A stretch of DNA of 64,000 nt from Paenibacillus assamensis DSM 18201 (lineage in GTDB: Bacteria > Bacillota > Bacilli > Paenibacillales > Paenibacillaceae): assembly GCF_000422445.1 (NCBI RefSeq), contig NZ_AULU01000006.1:310001-374000 (forward strand), written 5' to 3'. Positions 8,046-17,075 of the stretch are shown in pieces. Each line of letters starts with the position of its first letter. Position 1 is the first letter of the stretch. The notes under the pieces are model-generated. The model was not told the DNA's origin. It was given only the letters and a program-made list of their open reading frames with translations, and did no database searches. Both the position numbers and the translations under genes were made by a program.

Positions 8046-8555
8046 ATGAATGATAAAGACGAGCTGCTAACACTGAGCTGGGAACATACAATCTCTTGTG
8101 AGGTTATGCAACTGGGTCGAGATTATCTGATTCGGTTGTCGGGAGGAATGCATACGCATCATCATCATATTGGGGCTGTATCTACAGCCTACTATGTTAA
8201 TCCGGTCGTTACATCCGATGTAGACGAGTGTATTCGCAGCATGGATGGTACATGCCTAACGCAAGATGAGATACCGATATCAATGACTGCTAGCGATAAA
8301 GATACGAATGATCGTCTAAATGCCGGACTTGCAGGGGCATCGTCTGAGCAGATATATACGATGACGCATGTTGTGCCGGGTCATAAAGAAGCAATATTGT
8401 CTGAGCCAATGGCGCTAGAAGCGGCAAAGCGACTGGGAACTACGGTTACGGTAGTCGCAGGTATTCATTATGAACAGCTGCAAAAACACGAAATTGATCA
8501 GGTCGTTCATGCTGCATGGCATGTCTTCCATAGAGCGCTGTCAGAAGCACTGTAA
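8046..8555 (+). CDS. LpdD-like (prenylated-flavin chaperone-like) protein
   Basis: 169 residues from the ATG at 8046, 4 bp after the pyrD stop. The middle shows HTHHHHIGAVSTAYY, followed by SDKDTNDRLNAGL and HVVPGHKEAILSEPMALEAAKRL. This pattern fits the small LpdD-like family, whose founder helps mature gallate decarboxylase with prenylated FMN in lactobacilli. It is not a decarboxylase by itself. No UbiD or UbiX partner is in the window. Its coupling to pyrK-pyrD is conserved-looking, but the role there is unknown. Ribosome site weak (GAGGGATT); translational coupling to pyrD is likely. Confidence 0.65.
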   Translation: MNDKDELLTLSWEHTISCEVMQLGRDYLIRLSGGMHTHHHHIGAVSTAYYVNPVVTSDVDECIRSMDGTCLTQDEIPISMTASDKDTNDRLNAGLAGASSEQIYTMTHVVPGHKEAILSEPMALEAAKRLGTTVTVVAGIHYEQLQKHEIDQVVHAAWHVFHRALSEAL

Positions 8556-8567
8556 ATTAGCGTACAT

Positions 8568-8617
8568 AAAGAACTCCCCAATCCTTCACAGGAAGAGTGA
8601 ACGTTGGGGAGTTCTTT
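8568..8617. terminator. Terminator after the pyrK-pyrD operon
   Basis: AAAGAACTCCCCAA (8568-8581) pairs perfectly with TTGGGGAGTTCTTT (8604-8617). It lies between convergent genes and can serve both strands. Confidence 0.8.
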
Positions 8618-8638
8618 GTATGTCCACCATCTACACGG

Positions 8639-9709
8639 TTACTTATCAATAGCCTCAGACATCGTTTTGTCTGTTAGATGAGCATAAATTTCTGTCGTTT
8701 CGGTTGAGGCGTGGCCAAGCTGCTCCTTCGTTTTGTAAATATCATTTTGCAAATAATAATCGGTAGCAAAGGAATGTCGCAGCTTGTGAATCGTTAAGGC
8801 AGGCTTGCCAAACAGCTTTGCATATTTCAATATCATTTGCTGCATGGCTCGCTTGGACATGCGCTTACCGACTTTTTCTCCATTTTTGATCGCTAAAAAA
8901 TAGCCCTTCTCTTGCTTAGGGGCGTGATATCGAGTAGAACGAAGCATGAAGTATTGCTCAAGATCCATTTTGGCGCGTTCACGGAAGTAGACAGGAGTCT
9001 TGAATGTTTCATCATTGTTACCTTTGCGGAATACATACAAAAGCTTATTGTTCAAATCGATATCCTCGACATTTAAATTCACAACTTCACTTACACGCAG
9101 GCCAGAATTCAGGATTAGACTGACGATAGCCGCATCACGTATAGCATTTAGCTCATGTGAATATAAGGCTTGCTTATTGGTTGCTACATCTGCTGCATAG
9201 CCTTCGCGCACGTAGTCGATAAATTCTCCGAGTTCTTCTTCTTCGAGTAATTTCCCTTTTAGCTTGGCGGCTGTATCCTTCGGTTTGTTTACTCGTTTAA
9301 TCTCAATTTTCGCCATAATGTTACGTTTCAGAAGCGGGTAGAAATTCTCGTCCTCTGCGATTTGGCTCAAGTAATGGAACAAAGAACGAAGTGAAGATAG
9401 CTTTCTAGATACTGTAATTCTGCTGTTCGTTTGCTCTTTATACGTAGTGAGATAAATACGGAACGATGTAACATGCTCCATGCGAAGTGATTCGAGATCT
9501 AACAGCGTTACTTCTTGCATGGCGGTCGCTTTGCTAATTCCTTCTATGATCAACCAGTTGAAAAAAATTTCATAGTCCCTTACATACTCCAATAAAGTAG
9601 AGGGAGATAAGTCTGGCAGCTTAAATTCGATATATTGTTGCACGAACCACGGCATAGACGGGAGTTTCTCATCCAATCGTGCGCGATCTTTACTTTTTTG
9701 AATAGACAT
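8639..9709 (-). CDS. xerS: XerS-like tyrosine recombinase
   Basis: 356 residues. The N-terminal SAM-like domain binds DNA. The C-terminal catalytic domain has the arginine in SGLRVSEV, H308-x2-R311 in HKLRHSFAT, H333 in QLGHAS and the nucleophile Y342 in EIYAHL. Length and the insert near residues 165-180 (NKPKDTAAKLKG) resemble XerS, the single chromosome-dimer recombinase of streptococci, which also has Bacillales relatives. No phage or transposon gene is nearby, so a housekeeping or stand-alone role is likelier than prophage integration. A ribosome site (GGAGC) precedes the ATG. A dif-like site lies 4.3 kb away. Confidence 0.85.
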   Translation of the reverse strand: MSIQKSKDRARLDEKLPSMPWFVQQYIEFKLPDLSPSTLLEYVRDYEIFFNWLIIEGISKATAMQEVTLLDLESLRMEHVTSFRIYLTTYKEQTNSRITVSRKLSSLRSLFHYLSQIAEDENFYPLLKRNIMAKIEIKRVNKPKDTAAKLKGKLLEEEELGEFIDYVREGYAADVATNKQALYSHELNAIRDAAIVSLILNSGLRVSEVVNLNVEDIDLNNKLLYVFRKGNNDETFKTPVYFRERAKMDLEQYFMLRSTRYHAPKQEKGYFLAIKNGEKVGKRMSKRAMQQMILKYAKLFGKPALTIHKLRHSFATDYYLQNDIYKTKEQLGHASTETTEIYAHLTDKTMSEAIDK

Positions 9710-9965
9710 GTTGTTGCTCCTTTAATTCATAAGTTAATACTGTTTACATGTAACCCTATTCCTATGATGACATCTATTATTATATGTGCATTCCATCAAA
9801 AGCTAAAGCGTCGATGAAGAGTGATTTGTAGCGCTTTTCACGATTATTTTAAAATCACAGTTTTTTTCATGATTTTCTTTCTTTTTCATGTGTAAACATA
9901 TACACTATGTAGAGCGTTTAAAACAGTATTATATTCGACTTATTAAAATGAGAAAGGTGCAGCAT

Positions 9966-11327
9966 ATGATTCAGACATACTCGCGCAAGCAGAAGATTAA
10001 ACAATTGCTTGCCATATTACTACCCATATTAGTTACGCAAGTTACGATGCAGTTAATGGGCTTCTTCGACACCATCATGTCTGGCCAATTTAGCACAGAA
10101 CATTTAGCCGGAGTTGCAATGGCTGTAAGTATATGGGTTCCAGTGTACACCGGATTGAGTGGTATTTTCCTAGCGGTTACACCGATTATCGCACAGCATG
10201 TAGGGGCTGGCAGAAAAGATAAAATTGCATCAAGCCTTATTCAAGCCGCTTACTTATCTATTATCGTTGGTATAGCTGTTATTGTAATCGGGGCATTTGT
10301 ACTTGATCCAATATTTAATTGGATGACGCTTGAGCCAGAGGTTGCACGCGTAGCCAGAGAATATTTGTCCGCTCTCGGTATTGGTGTTATTCCGTTGTTT
10401 TTATACACAGTGCTTCGTGCCAGTATAGATGGCTTAGGGCAAACACGTATTACGATGTTCATTACGTTATTGTCTTTTCCAATCAACGTATTTCTCAACT
10501 ACTGCTTCATTTTCGGTAAATTTGGAATGCCTCGACTAGGTGGAGTCGGTGCTGGAGTAGCGACGGCTATTACGTATATCGTCATTTTCATTATTGCGGT
10601 TATATTAATGAAGCGAAATGAAATGATGCGTTCGTTAGGAATGCTTGGACGATTTGAAGCTATATCGTTTGCTCATTGGAAAGAGGTACTGACGATAGGA
10701 GTGCCAATAGGCTTGTCGATATTTTTCGAAGTTAGCGTATTCTCCGCAGTCACATTATTAATGAGCAATTACGACACCGTTACGATTGCCTCTCATCAAT
10801 CTGCGTTGAGCTTTGCTTCTTTGTTATATATGCTACCGCTCAGTATTGCGATGTCTATGACGATTGTTATTGGATTCGAAGTAGGGGCGAAACGAATTCA
10901 GGATGCTAAGCAATATGCTCGCATCGGTATTTTATCTGCGGTATCGTTGTCTGTATTTTGTGCGGTATTTTTATTCTTGTTCAATGAAAATATTTCTCGT
11001 TTATACTCAAACGATCCGCAAGTTGTTGCGCTTACGCAAGTATTTATGGTGTATGCGATCTTCTTCCAGTTATCAGATGCTGTGGCAGCACCTGTTCAAG
11101 GCATACTGCGCGGTTACAAGGATGTTAAGTCGGTATTTATTATTGCGTTCTGCTCGTACTGGATTGTAGGACTTCCTGTAGGATATGTACTTGCTCAGAC
11201 TACTTCGCTTGAGGCTTATGGATATTGGGTTGGTCTCATTGCAGGCTTGGCAATAGGTGCTGTGGCATTGTTCTTGCGAATGGCTCATATTGAACGGAAA
11301 GCACAACAAGGAGAATTGGCCATATAG
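9966..11327 (+). CDS. MATE-family multidrug efflux protein
   Basis: 453 residues from the ATG at 9966, 6 bp after GAGAAAGGTG; the longer frame from 9888 has no ribosome site. Twelve hydrophobic segments are arranged as two six-helix halves, with the MATE-type starts LPILVTQVTMQLMGFFDTIMSG and GVPIGLSIFFEVSVFSAV (both halves open with a Pro-containing helix). It is close to the NorM/YeeO-like branch that expels cationic drugs and dyes with Na+ or H+. Monocistronic, with a strong terminator after it. Confidence 0.88.
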   Translation: MIQTYSRKQKIKQLLAILLPILVTQVTMQLMGFFDTIMSGQFSTEHLAGVAMAVSIWVPVYTGLSGIFLAVTPIIAQHVGAGRKDKIASSLIQAAYLSIIVGIAVIVIGAFVLDPIFNWMTLEPEVARVAREYLSALGIGVIPLFLYTVLRASIDGLGQTRITMFITLLSFPINVFLNYCFIFGKFGMPRLGGVGAGVATAITYIVIFIIAVILMKRNEMMRSLGMLGRFEAISFAHWKEVLTIGVPIGLSIFFEVSVFSAVTLLMSNYDTVTIASHQSALSFASLLYMLPLSIAMSMTIVIGFEVGAKRIQDAKQYARIGILSAVSLSVFCAVFLFLFNENISRLYSNDPQVVALTQVFMVYAIFFQLSDAVAAPVQGILRGYKDVKSVFIIAFCSYWIVGLPVGYVLAQTTSLEAYGYWVGLIAGLAIGAVALFLRMAHIERKAQQGELAI

Positions 11328-11367
11328 GGTAGAATATCTTCTTTAAGAAAAAACAATCTGTAGAGTG

Positions 11368-11406
11368 GCTCTTTCATGTTAATTCTTTAACTTGAAAGAG
11401 CTTTTT
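11368..11406 (+). terminator. Terminator after the MATE gene
   Basis: GCTCTTTCATGTTAA (11368-11382) pairs with TTAACTTGAAAGAGC (11387-11401), followed by TTTTT. Confidence 0.85.
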
Positions 11407-11539
11407 ATGTTGTAAGGCTTTCAAATGGAATAATAGATCTCATTAAAGTATGGCAATTGTCCATTACCTAGTAATAGTCGCTGGCATATACTCATAGAAA
11501 CGTTATCATGATGTTCATGTAGCAAGAAGGGAGGCTTGC

Positions 11540-12526
11540 ATGAGGATATTATTTGTAGAAGACCATCCGATGTGGAAATACGGACTGCCAAACGGATTTC
11601 GTGATTTGGGGCATCAAGTAGCTACTTGCACGTCTGATGAACATCTGCCTCGTATGGTCGCTTCATTCCGTCCTCAACTAATCATAACGATGGGTTGGAC
11701 GCCGACTAATGATACGGTAGAGAAACAGCTATTCTTAGCTAAACATTTGAAGGCTGCCAATGTTCCTCATGTTTATTGGGCGACAGAAGACCCCGGATTT
11801 ATGAAGCGTTTCTCTCTGCCGTATATACGAAGAGTAAAACCTCATTTTGTGTTTACGATTCATCGATCATCCGTTTCAAAATATAAACGAAGAAAGATAG
11901 CAGCCGCACATTTAGATTTCGGGCATCACCGAAGTGTCCATCATCCAACAGCTGTTCAACCTAAATATAAAACACAATTAGCACTAGTTGCCAATGGATA
12001 TGCGCCTTATTACTCCAGAAAACCGAACGACTTCAGATTCAAGACACTTAAACGTATGATCAATCCTTCTTTATCCGAAGGCTATACACTGAATATATAC
12101 GGAAATGATTGGCGCCGGTTGAAGGATATGTTTAGACAGTCAATTCCACGCAAATGGCTCCACCCTTATCTGACCTATACAGAAGCAAATAAAGTATATA
12201 GTTCAGCTGACATTGTACTTTGTCCGCAGAATTCTCCAGATCGTCTTACACAACGTACCTATGAGATTATGGCCTCGGGTGCTTGCATGATTACAGCAGA
12301 TACACCTGAAGTAAGGCGCCGATTCAAGCCAGGTAGGGATTGTATCGTTACGTCATCAGAACAAGAAACGTTTAAATGGTTAACGTATTATTTGAATAAT
12401 CCGAAAAAACGAAAAGAAATGCAGCAGCACGCATTACGGGCAGTAGCAAGACACTCTTACAAGCATCGAGCTGCCTATATCATTCAAATATTAAAGAAGC
12501 ATCGTATTATTCGTTCTATTACTTAG
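11540..12526 (+). CDS. CgeB-like spore glycosyltransferase
   Basis: 328 residues. It has the GT-B type C-terminal half of the CgeB family: YIYGNDW-like segment, then LCPQNSPDRLTQRTYEIMASGACMITADTPE, in which the E of YEIMASG contacts the sugar nucleotide in GT-B enzymes. The N-terminus MRILFVEDHPMW and HVYWATEDPGF are typical of the family. In B. subtilis CgeB belongs to the late mother-cell genes for the outer spore layer. Here it is followed 31 bp later by a YheC/D gene, another spore-coat family, so a joint role in spore-surface modification is likely. The donor sugar is unknown. Confidence 0.82.
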   Translation: MRILFVEDHPMWKYGLPNGFRDLGHQVATCTSDEHLPRMVASFRPQLIITMGWTPTNDTVEKQLFLAKHLKAANVPHVYWATEDPGFMKRFSLPYIRRVKPHFVFTIHRSSVSKYKRRKIAAAHLDFGHHRSVHHPTAVQPKYKTQLALVANGYAPYYSRKPNDFRFKTLKRMINPSLSEGYTLNIYGNDWRRLKDMFRQSIPRKWLHPYLTYTEANKVYSSADIVLCPQNSPDRLTQRTYEIMASGACMITADTPEVRRRFKPGRDCIVTSSEQETFKWLTYYLNNPKKRKEMQQHALRAVARHSYKHRAAYIIQILKKHRIIRSIT

Positions 12527-12557
12527 ATTACTGCATGATGCTGAAGAGGTGAGTCGA

Positions 12558-13889
12558 TTGAGCCGATCTACACGTGTCCACATACAGTGGGTAAGCACAT
12601 CCGCTGATGAACTTATGCTGCCTAACGCGCTCCTTACTCGGTGGGGGCTGAAAGACGGACGGTCTTACGTTGTGCAGGTTGGTGGGAGACATGTCAAAGC
12701 CGTGATTCGTTCTACCAAACAAGGAAATTCAAGCACCGTTCAACTATCAAGAACACTACAAAAGAAGCTATTGCTGCCGTCTGTACAAAGTTTGCATCTA
12801 AAATACTACAATGGTAAGCTGCGGCTCGGACCTATTATAGGCATTGTTTATGCACGGATCACAGATCATGCGGGGCTTATGCAGCGACACTTGAATACGC
12901 ATGCAAGTGTTGTGGTGACGTTTCTTCCTAGTGAAGTGAACTGGTCGAAAGGATTGATTCATGGTCGCAGTTTGTCACGAAGTGCGATTGGCGAGTATCG
13001 AGTGAATAAGCAGCCGCTTCCTATGCCAGATGTTATCTATAATCGTATCGTCCCGTACAAGGTATATGAGCGACCGCACGTTCGGCAGTTTCTTCATCAA
13101 GCACGTGTGCGGCATATTCCGCTATTTAATCCACCGTTTATTTTTCGAAAAGATACCATCCATCAATATTTAATGAAGCATCCTGCCATTCGCTCACATT
13201 TGCCGGCTAGTATTATAGCACCTACACTTACGCAAGTGACACAATTGCTTGCTAGCCATCAAGCGGTATTTTTCAAGCCAGTTACAGGCTCACAAGGAAA
13301 AGGAATTTATAAAATGAAGAAGGATGTCGATGGAGGCTTTATCAAGGAAGCGCGATTTAATAAGAGGTATATGGTATCTACGTCTAAAGACCTTTCCAAG
13401 CTGTATCATGAAATAGTAGGCAAAAATATGCGAACGTCTTACATTGTGCAGGCAGATGTTCAATTAGCCAAGCTGCACAACGATTTCTTTGATTTTCGTG
13501 TACATCTCTTTAAAGACGGCAACCATAAGTGGCAGATTAGCGCAATCGGGGCCAATGTTTTTGGTAGTCAGAATGTTACAACACATGGCGGATGGGTTAA
13601 GCCAGTGCAAGAAGTATTGAAACCTGTGTTTGGATCAAAAGCGACAACGGTTGAGAAAGGGATACTTGCCCTTAGCCTTCAGGTAGCGAATCAGGTGACG
13701 AAGTGCATCAAGCAGCCTGTTGGGGAAGTTGCGCTGGATATTGGAGTGGACCAAAAGGGAAAGGCATGGTTATTTGAAGTCAACTCTAAGCCAGGTCTGC
13801 ATATTTATAAGCATTGGAAGATCAAAGATCGCCTTAATCATTCTACAGCACTGCTTGCGGAACATTGCCGAACACAGGCAGGGTTCTAA
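12558..13889 (+). CDS. YheC/YheD-family spore coat ATP-grasp protein
   Basis: 443 residues from the TTG at 12558 (AGAGGTGA five bases upstream); an alternative GTG at 12549 sits inside that ribosome site. The N-terminal ~110 residues form the family-specific beta domain. Residues ~190-440 form an ATP-grasp fold with FFKPVTGSQGKGIYKM (ATP lysine and glycine loop), the DFRVHLFKDG segment and the metal-binding end GEVALDIG...WLFEVNSKPG. YheC and YheD of B. subtilis are spore-coat-associated. ATP-grasp enzymes form amide-type bonds, but the substrate here is unknown. Forms an operon with the CgeB-like gene. Confidence 0.85.
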   Translation: MSRSTRVHIQWVSTSADELMLPNALLTRWGLKDGRSYVVQVGGRHVKAVIRSTKQGNSSTVQLSRTLQKKLLLPSVQSLHLKYYNGKLRLGPIIGIVYARITDHAGLMQRHLNTHASVVVTFLPSEVNWSKGLIHGRSLSRSAIGEYRVNKQPLPMPDVIYNRIVPYKVYERPHVRQFLHQARVRHIPLFNPPFIFRKDTIHQYLMKHPAIRSHLPASIIAPTLTQVTQLLASHQAVFFKPVTGSQGKGIYKMKKDVDGGFIKEARFNKRYMVSTSKDLSKLYHEIVGKNMRTSYIVQADVQLAKLHNDFFDFRVHLFKDGNHKWQISAIGANVFGSQNVTTHGGWVKPVQEVLKPVFGSKATTVEKGILALSLQVANQVTKCIKQPVGEVALDIGVDQKGKAWLFEVNSKPGLHIYKHWKIKDRLNHSTALLAEHCRTQAGF

Positions 13890-13910
13890 TTATGAAGCTG
13901 ATAGTAATCA

Positions 13911-13945
13911 AATAACCTTGCCCCGATTCATGGAGCAAGGTTATT
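13911..13945 (+). terminator. Terminator after the CgeB-YheC/D operon
   Basis: AATAACCTTGC (13911-13921) pairs with GCAAGGTTATT (13935-13945). Little T-tract on the plus strand. Confidence 0.6.
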
Positions 13946-14033
13946 GATGTACCATTAGAACTTATGTTATTCTTGCCGCTCATTTGAGCTGCATGTAGGT
14001 TTGCTCTAGAGGGCCGTTAAAAAGTAGCGAAGT

Positions 14034-14792
14034 CTACACAGTATTGTTGTGGAATACTTCAAAGTAGCTTGTTTGATTGGAAGTAACGGTATTTAATGCA
14101 ACGTTATTAAGGGATTGAATGATGGAAGCAATGTTGCCAGGAGTGGATGAAGATTCAAGAGCGGTAACGCTATTAACCAAGTTTACGTCGATTGCTTGAT
14201 AGAAGGCGTTATTTGTATTAAACACATCCCAAGTGCCTAGGATAACATGATATCCTGTACGGTCAGTAGGAACGTTGCACGTATGGGAAACTGATTTGGC
14301 TGGTGTAGCACCGCCATCTGCAAATGTACATAAGAGTTCGAGGTCAGAACGCTTAATTGGCTGGTTAGGATCCCAATTTTTCTTCGTAATATAGTATTTC
14401 CAGTCTGTTGTAGCATGTGGAGTAGTAAGATGCCATTTAAATGTGTTCGGTCCACCGCTTAGTGTCGTTTTATCCCAGCGAGTAGAGGTTTGTGCGTTAA
14501 GTGTGCTGTACGTTCCTCTGCCAGCGCTTGTAATTTGACCATCTGCAGGTCCAGCTGTAGGAAAGCCTTTAGGTCCTTCAATATCGTGTGGGTTGTACTG
14601 GACTTGTCCACAATTGACATTTATAAGCTGATTACACTTATATGAGCGACTTTTAGGGGATTCAATGTAACCATGTGCTGAAGCCTGTTGAGCAAACACC
14701 ACAGAAATCAAAGCCAGTAGAAGTGTCATTGCGAATGCTGCAAGGAAAGGAATGCTTTTAAAAGGGTTTAACAATGTACGAGTTTGTATCAT
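14034..14792 (-). CDS. AA10 lytic polysaccharide monooxygenase, truncated copy (LPMO-1)
   Basis: 252 residues. The signal peptide ends ASA before H40, the N-terminal histidine of the copper-binding histidine brace. The second brace His is in [15 protein letters not shown]. The AA10 domain (residues 40-~205) is intact and would oxidatively cleave chitin outside the cell. Unlike its neighbours it stops inside the FnIII domain (SYFEVFHNNTV) and lacks the CBM5/12; the FnIII part is already diverged (several substitutions and a gap). So this is a decaying or domain-reduced paralog. Upstream has the shared leader plus a cre-like site. The catalytic domain may still function. Confidence 0.85.
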   Translation of the reverse strand: MIQTRTLLNPFKSIPFLAAFAMTLLLALISVVFAQQASAHGYIESPKSRSYKCNQLINVNCGQVQYNPHDIEGPKGFPTAGPADGQITSAGRGTYSTLNAQTSTRWDKTTLSGGPNTFKWHLTTPHATTDWKYYITKKNWDPNQPIKRSDLELLCTFADGGATPAKSVSHTCNVPTDRTGYHVILGTWDVFNTNNAFYQAIDVNLVNSVTALESSSTPGNIASIIQSLNNVALNTVTSNQTSYFEVFHNNTV

Positions 14793-14889
14793 ATTCTAAT
14801 TCCTCCTAAAATGGGTTTGGGTGGGTAAAAACGAGGTAGGCAGCGCGTATATCATCCTGTGTGTGGAAGCTGCGCTATAGAGATTGGAT

Positions 14890-14903
14890 TGTAATCGCTT
14901 TCA
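14890..14903 (-). promoter_or_regulatory. cre-like (CcpA) site in the LPMO-1 leader
   Basis: On the minus strand TGAAAGCGATTACA fits the TGNAANCGNTNNCA consensus at every fixed position. It lies in the transcribed leader, where bound CcpA would block elongation, giving repression by preferred sugars. LPMO-2 and LPMO-3 leaders have no equally good site. Confidence 0.55.
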
Positions 14904-14914
14904 GGTTGTTGCGA

Positions 14915-14994
14915 CACCTCCTTCATACATTCGTTAACGATGCACCCCCTTTCTTAATTATTTCTATTATAGATCATAGAATTGAAGAAGGAAA
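14915..14994 (-). promoter_or_regulatory. Promoter and double SD-like leader of LPMO-1
   Basis: The minus strand carries TATAAT at 14971-14966 after TATGATC, as in LPMO-2 and LPMO-3, but the -35 (TTTCCT) is degenerate. The transcribed leader contains AAAGGGGGTG (near 14951-14944) and GAAGGAGGTG (14924-14915), neither followed by a gene. The true ribosome site lies later, next to the ATG. Confidence 0.6.
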
Positions 14995-15070
14995 CTTCCA
15001 TTTATATAAATTTTTAGATGAATAGATTGAAGCTTTTAATAGATTAAACAAAAGTGGATGATAAGGAATA

Positions 15071-15109
15071 AAAACAACCTTCTCCTTGAAAAAGGAGCAA
15101 GGTTGTTTT
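15071..15109 (-). terminator. Terminator of LPMO-2
   Basis: The stem 15071-15087 pairs with 15092-15109 (AAAACAACCTT / AAGGTTGTTTT plus CTCCTT/AAGGAG), with T on the minus strand, 20 bp after the LPMO-2 stop. Confidence 0.8.
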
Positions 15110-15128
15110 GGGTAATGATTCGTTTAGG

Positions 15129-16181
15129 TTAGAGCTTTTTCCACACGGCAGCAACACCAGGAGTTTCACCTTGCGTCCACCATTGAGCTTCATAGGTAAA
15201 GCCATTGTAAGAAACTTTGCTGCCTGCCAAATAAACTTGAGTAGAGCTCCAAGCAGGTGCTGTTGTGCCACCGCCGTTCGCTAAAGTTTTGAACGTCACG
15301 CCTGCGGAAGCAGCAGATTTATTGCCGGAATTGTCTACAGCTTTGATTGTGTACGTATAAGAAGTGTTAGCTTGTAAGCCTGCGTCTACAAAAGAAGGTG
15401 AAGTAGGAGAGCCTACAAGTGTGCCATTGCGGAATACTTCATAATAGCTAATACCAGCAGATGCATTGGAAGCAGACCAGTTCAATGTGATGCTGTTTAG
15501 AGTCTGAACGATAGAAGTAATGTTGCCAGGAACAGATGGTAATTGAGGGCTTGTACCGCTATTAACTAGGTTCACGTCGATGACTTGGTAGAAGGCATTT
15601 GCAGTATCATGAACATCCCAAGTTCCGAGGATGAGGTGGTAGCCAGAGCGGTCAGTAGGAACGTTACATGTATGGGAAACGGTTTTTGGTGGTTTTGCAC
15701 CGCCATCAGTGAATGTACAGAATAATTCGAGATCAGAACGCTTTAGAGGTTGGTTAGGATTCCAGCTAGGTTTCGTGATGTAATACTTCCAGTCCGTAGT
15801 AGCGTGATTAGCAGTCAGGAACCAAGTGAATGTGTTAGGTCCGCCATTCATCGTTGTTTTATGCCAACGAGTATCTGTTTGCGCATTAAGTGCAGCGTAG
15901 GCTGGTTTAGCAGCACTAGCAATTTGGCCATCAGCAGGACCCGCTGCTGGGAAGCCTTTAAGACCTTCTAGATCATTGGGATTATATTGTGCATCCCCGC
16001 AGTTAAGGTTGATAAGTTTATTACATTTTACAACGCGGCTTTGTGGAGATTCAATGTAACCGTGTGCAGAAGCTTTCTCAGCAAATACTACCGAGATAAG
16101 AGCAAGTAGAAGAGTCATAGCAAATGCCGCTAGAAAAGGGACATTTTTAAAAGGGTTTAATAACGTGCGTGCTTGTATCAT
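15129..16181 (-). CDS. AA10 LPMO with FnIII and CBM5/12 domains (LPMO-2)
   Basis: 350 residues from the ATG at 16181 (AGGAGG nine bases upstream; an in-frame extension to 16223 lacks a ribosome site). Order: signal peptide 1-39 ending ASA, AA10 copper oxidase 40-~205 with brace histidines H40 and the His of [15 protein letters not shown], FnIII ~212-297 ([30 protein letters not shown]), and CBM5/12 ~308-350 with aromatic residues W and WW in APAWSS and [10 protein letters not shown]. Secreted chitin-active oxidase that opens crystalline chitin for chitinases. Near-duplicate of LPMO-3. Confidence 0.93.
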   Translation of the reverse strand: MIQARTLLNPFKNVPFLAAFAMTLLLALISVVFAEKASAHGYIESPQSRVVKCNKLINLNCGDAQYNPNDLEGLKGFPAAGPADGQIASAAKPAYAALNAQTDTRWHKTTMNGGPNTFTWFLTANHATTDWKYYITKPSWNPNQPLKRSDLELFCTFTDGGAKPPKTVSHTCNVPTDRSGYHLILGTWDVHDTANAFYQVIDVNLVNSGTSPQLPSVPGNITSIVQTLNSITLNWSASNASAGISYYEVFRNGTLVGSPTSPSFVDAGLQANTSYTYTIKAVDNSGNKSAASAGVTFKTLANGGGTTAPAWSSTQVYLAGSKVSYNGFTYEAQWWTQGETPGVAAVWKKL

Positions 16182-16311
16182 ATTAATATTCCTCCTAACA
16201 TGGTTTGGGTAAAATGAGTTCAAAGGCGCTCATGCATGTGTGCCACTACTCCCTATTAAGGGATCATGCAAAAGCATGCTATGATTATAGCTGCATTTAA
16301 CGAGTACACGA

Positions 16312-16395
16312 CACCTCCTTCAAGTTAGAAGCGCTAGCGATGTACACCTCCTTTCACAATGTTTATATTATAGATCATGGAAATAGAGTTGTGAA
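16312..16395 (-). promoter_or_regulatory. Promoter and double SD-like leader of LPMO-2
   Basis: Minus strand: TTCACA (16395-16390), 17 bp, TATAAT (16372-16367). The leader then has GAAAGGAGGTG (16355-16345) and GAAGGAGGTG (16321-16312) long before the true ribosome site. A GTG after the second could open a 17-codon peptide. Arrangement shared with LPMO-3 at the same spacing. Confidence 0.7.
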
Positions 16396-16493
16396 CTTCC
16401 TTTTGTAAATAATTTTATTTAAGAATAAATCTAAACATATGTAAAAAGATGAAACTTGCTTGCAATAACGATAGTCAAAATATAAACCAGTAA

Positions 16494-16973
16494 TTAGTCC
16501 CATATTTTTGGTCGTTCAATTCCCATTGTTCTCATATAGTCTAACAACTGGCCTGTGTGAACAGATTCGTGGTAAGCAATGCGGAGCAGCATATCCCCGA
16601 GCGGTCTAATAAAACCACCTAGATCATATAGGTCGATTTGAATATGTTCTAAATCGTTGATAGGAATAGTTTTTACATACTCCAAAAAATCCTCGTGATA
16701 AGGCTGTGAGAACTCGAGCTCATCATGTACAGAAATGAATGGTTTCGATTCGAAAGGATTATGCAAATTTGCTAATGCTGTACCCCCTCTACTTATTAGT
16801 ACATGGTGATACAAAAATTCAGCTTGTACGATATGTCTAATCATTTCCGCACATGTAAAGGCTTTCTCATCAGGTTTCCAATGCAGCATTTCATCGGGGA
16901 TAGCTCTCCATACTTTTATACTTCTACGTCTAACTTCCTCCAAATTAAATATGATTAAATCGATTGCATTCAT
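16494..16973 (-). CDS. DinB-superfamily protein
   Basis: 159 residues, predicted four-helix bundle. The metal-site histidines are the ones expected for DinB/YfiT-type proteins: one in MIRHIVQAEFLYHH (about residues 45-57) and the C-terminal pair in AYHESVHTGQLLDYM. Members bind Ni, Zn or Fe, and several are thiol (bacillithiol, mycothiol) transferases; the substrate here cannot be told. It sits between two LPMO genes, monocistronic, with no obvious link to chitin. This insertion splits the LPMO array. Confidence 0.8.
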   Translation of the reverse strand: MNAIDLIIFNLEEVRRRSIKVWRAIPDEMLHWKPDEKAFTCAEMIRHIVQAEFLYHHVLISRGGTALANLHNPFESKPFISVHDELEFSQPYHEDFLEYVKTIPINDLEHIQIDLYDLGGFIRPLGDMLLRIAYHESVHTGQLLDYMRTMGIERPKIWD

Positions 16974-17075
16974 TATTTCACTCCTTTAGTACTTATGAAT
17001 GGCGAGCCATACCACATTAATGTAATAGATTGGTGTGATCGATATGCATATACATGTAAAAAGTAGAGCAGTAGA

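Noticed and set aside
8639-9709. Prophage integrase
   Set aside because: No phage genes, tRNA or attachment repeats nearby; size and layout fit XerS.
9824-9840. cre-like sequence before the MATE gene
   Set aside because: TGAAAAGCGCTACA (minus strand) is shifted by one base relative to the consensus and misses the central C-G position.
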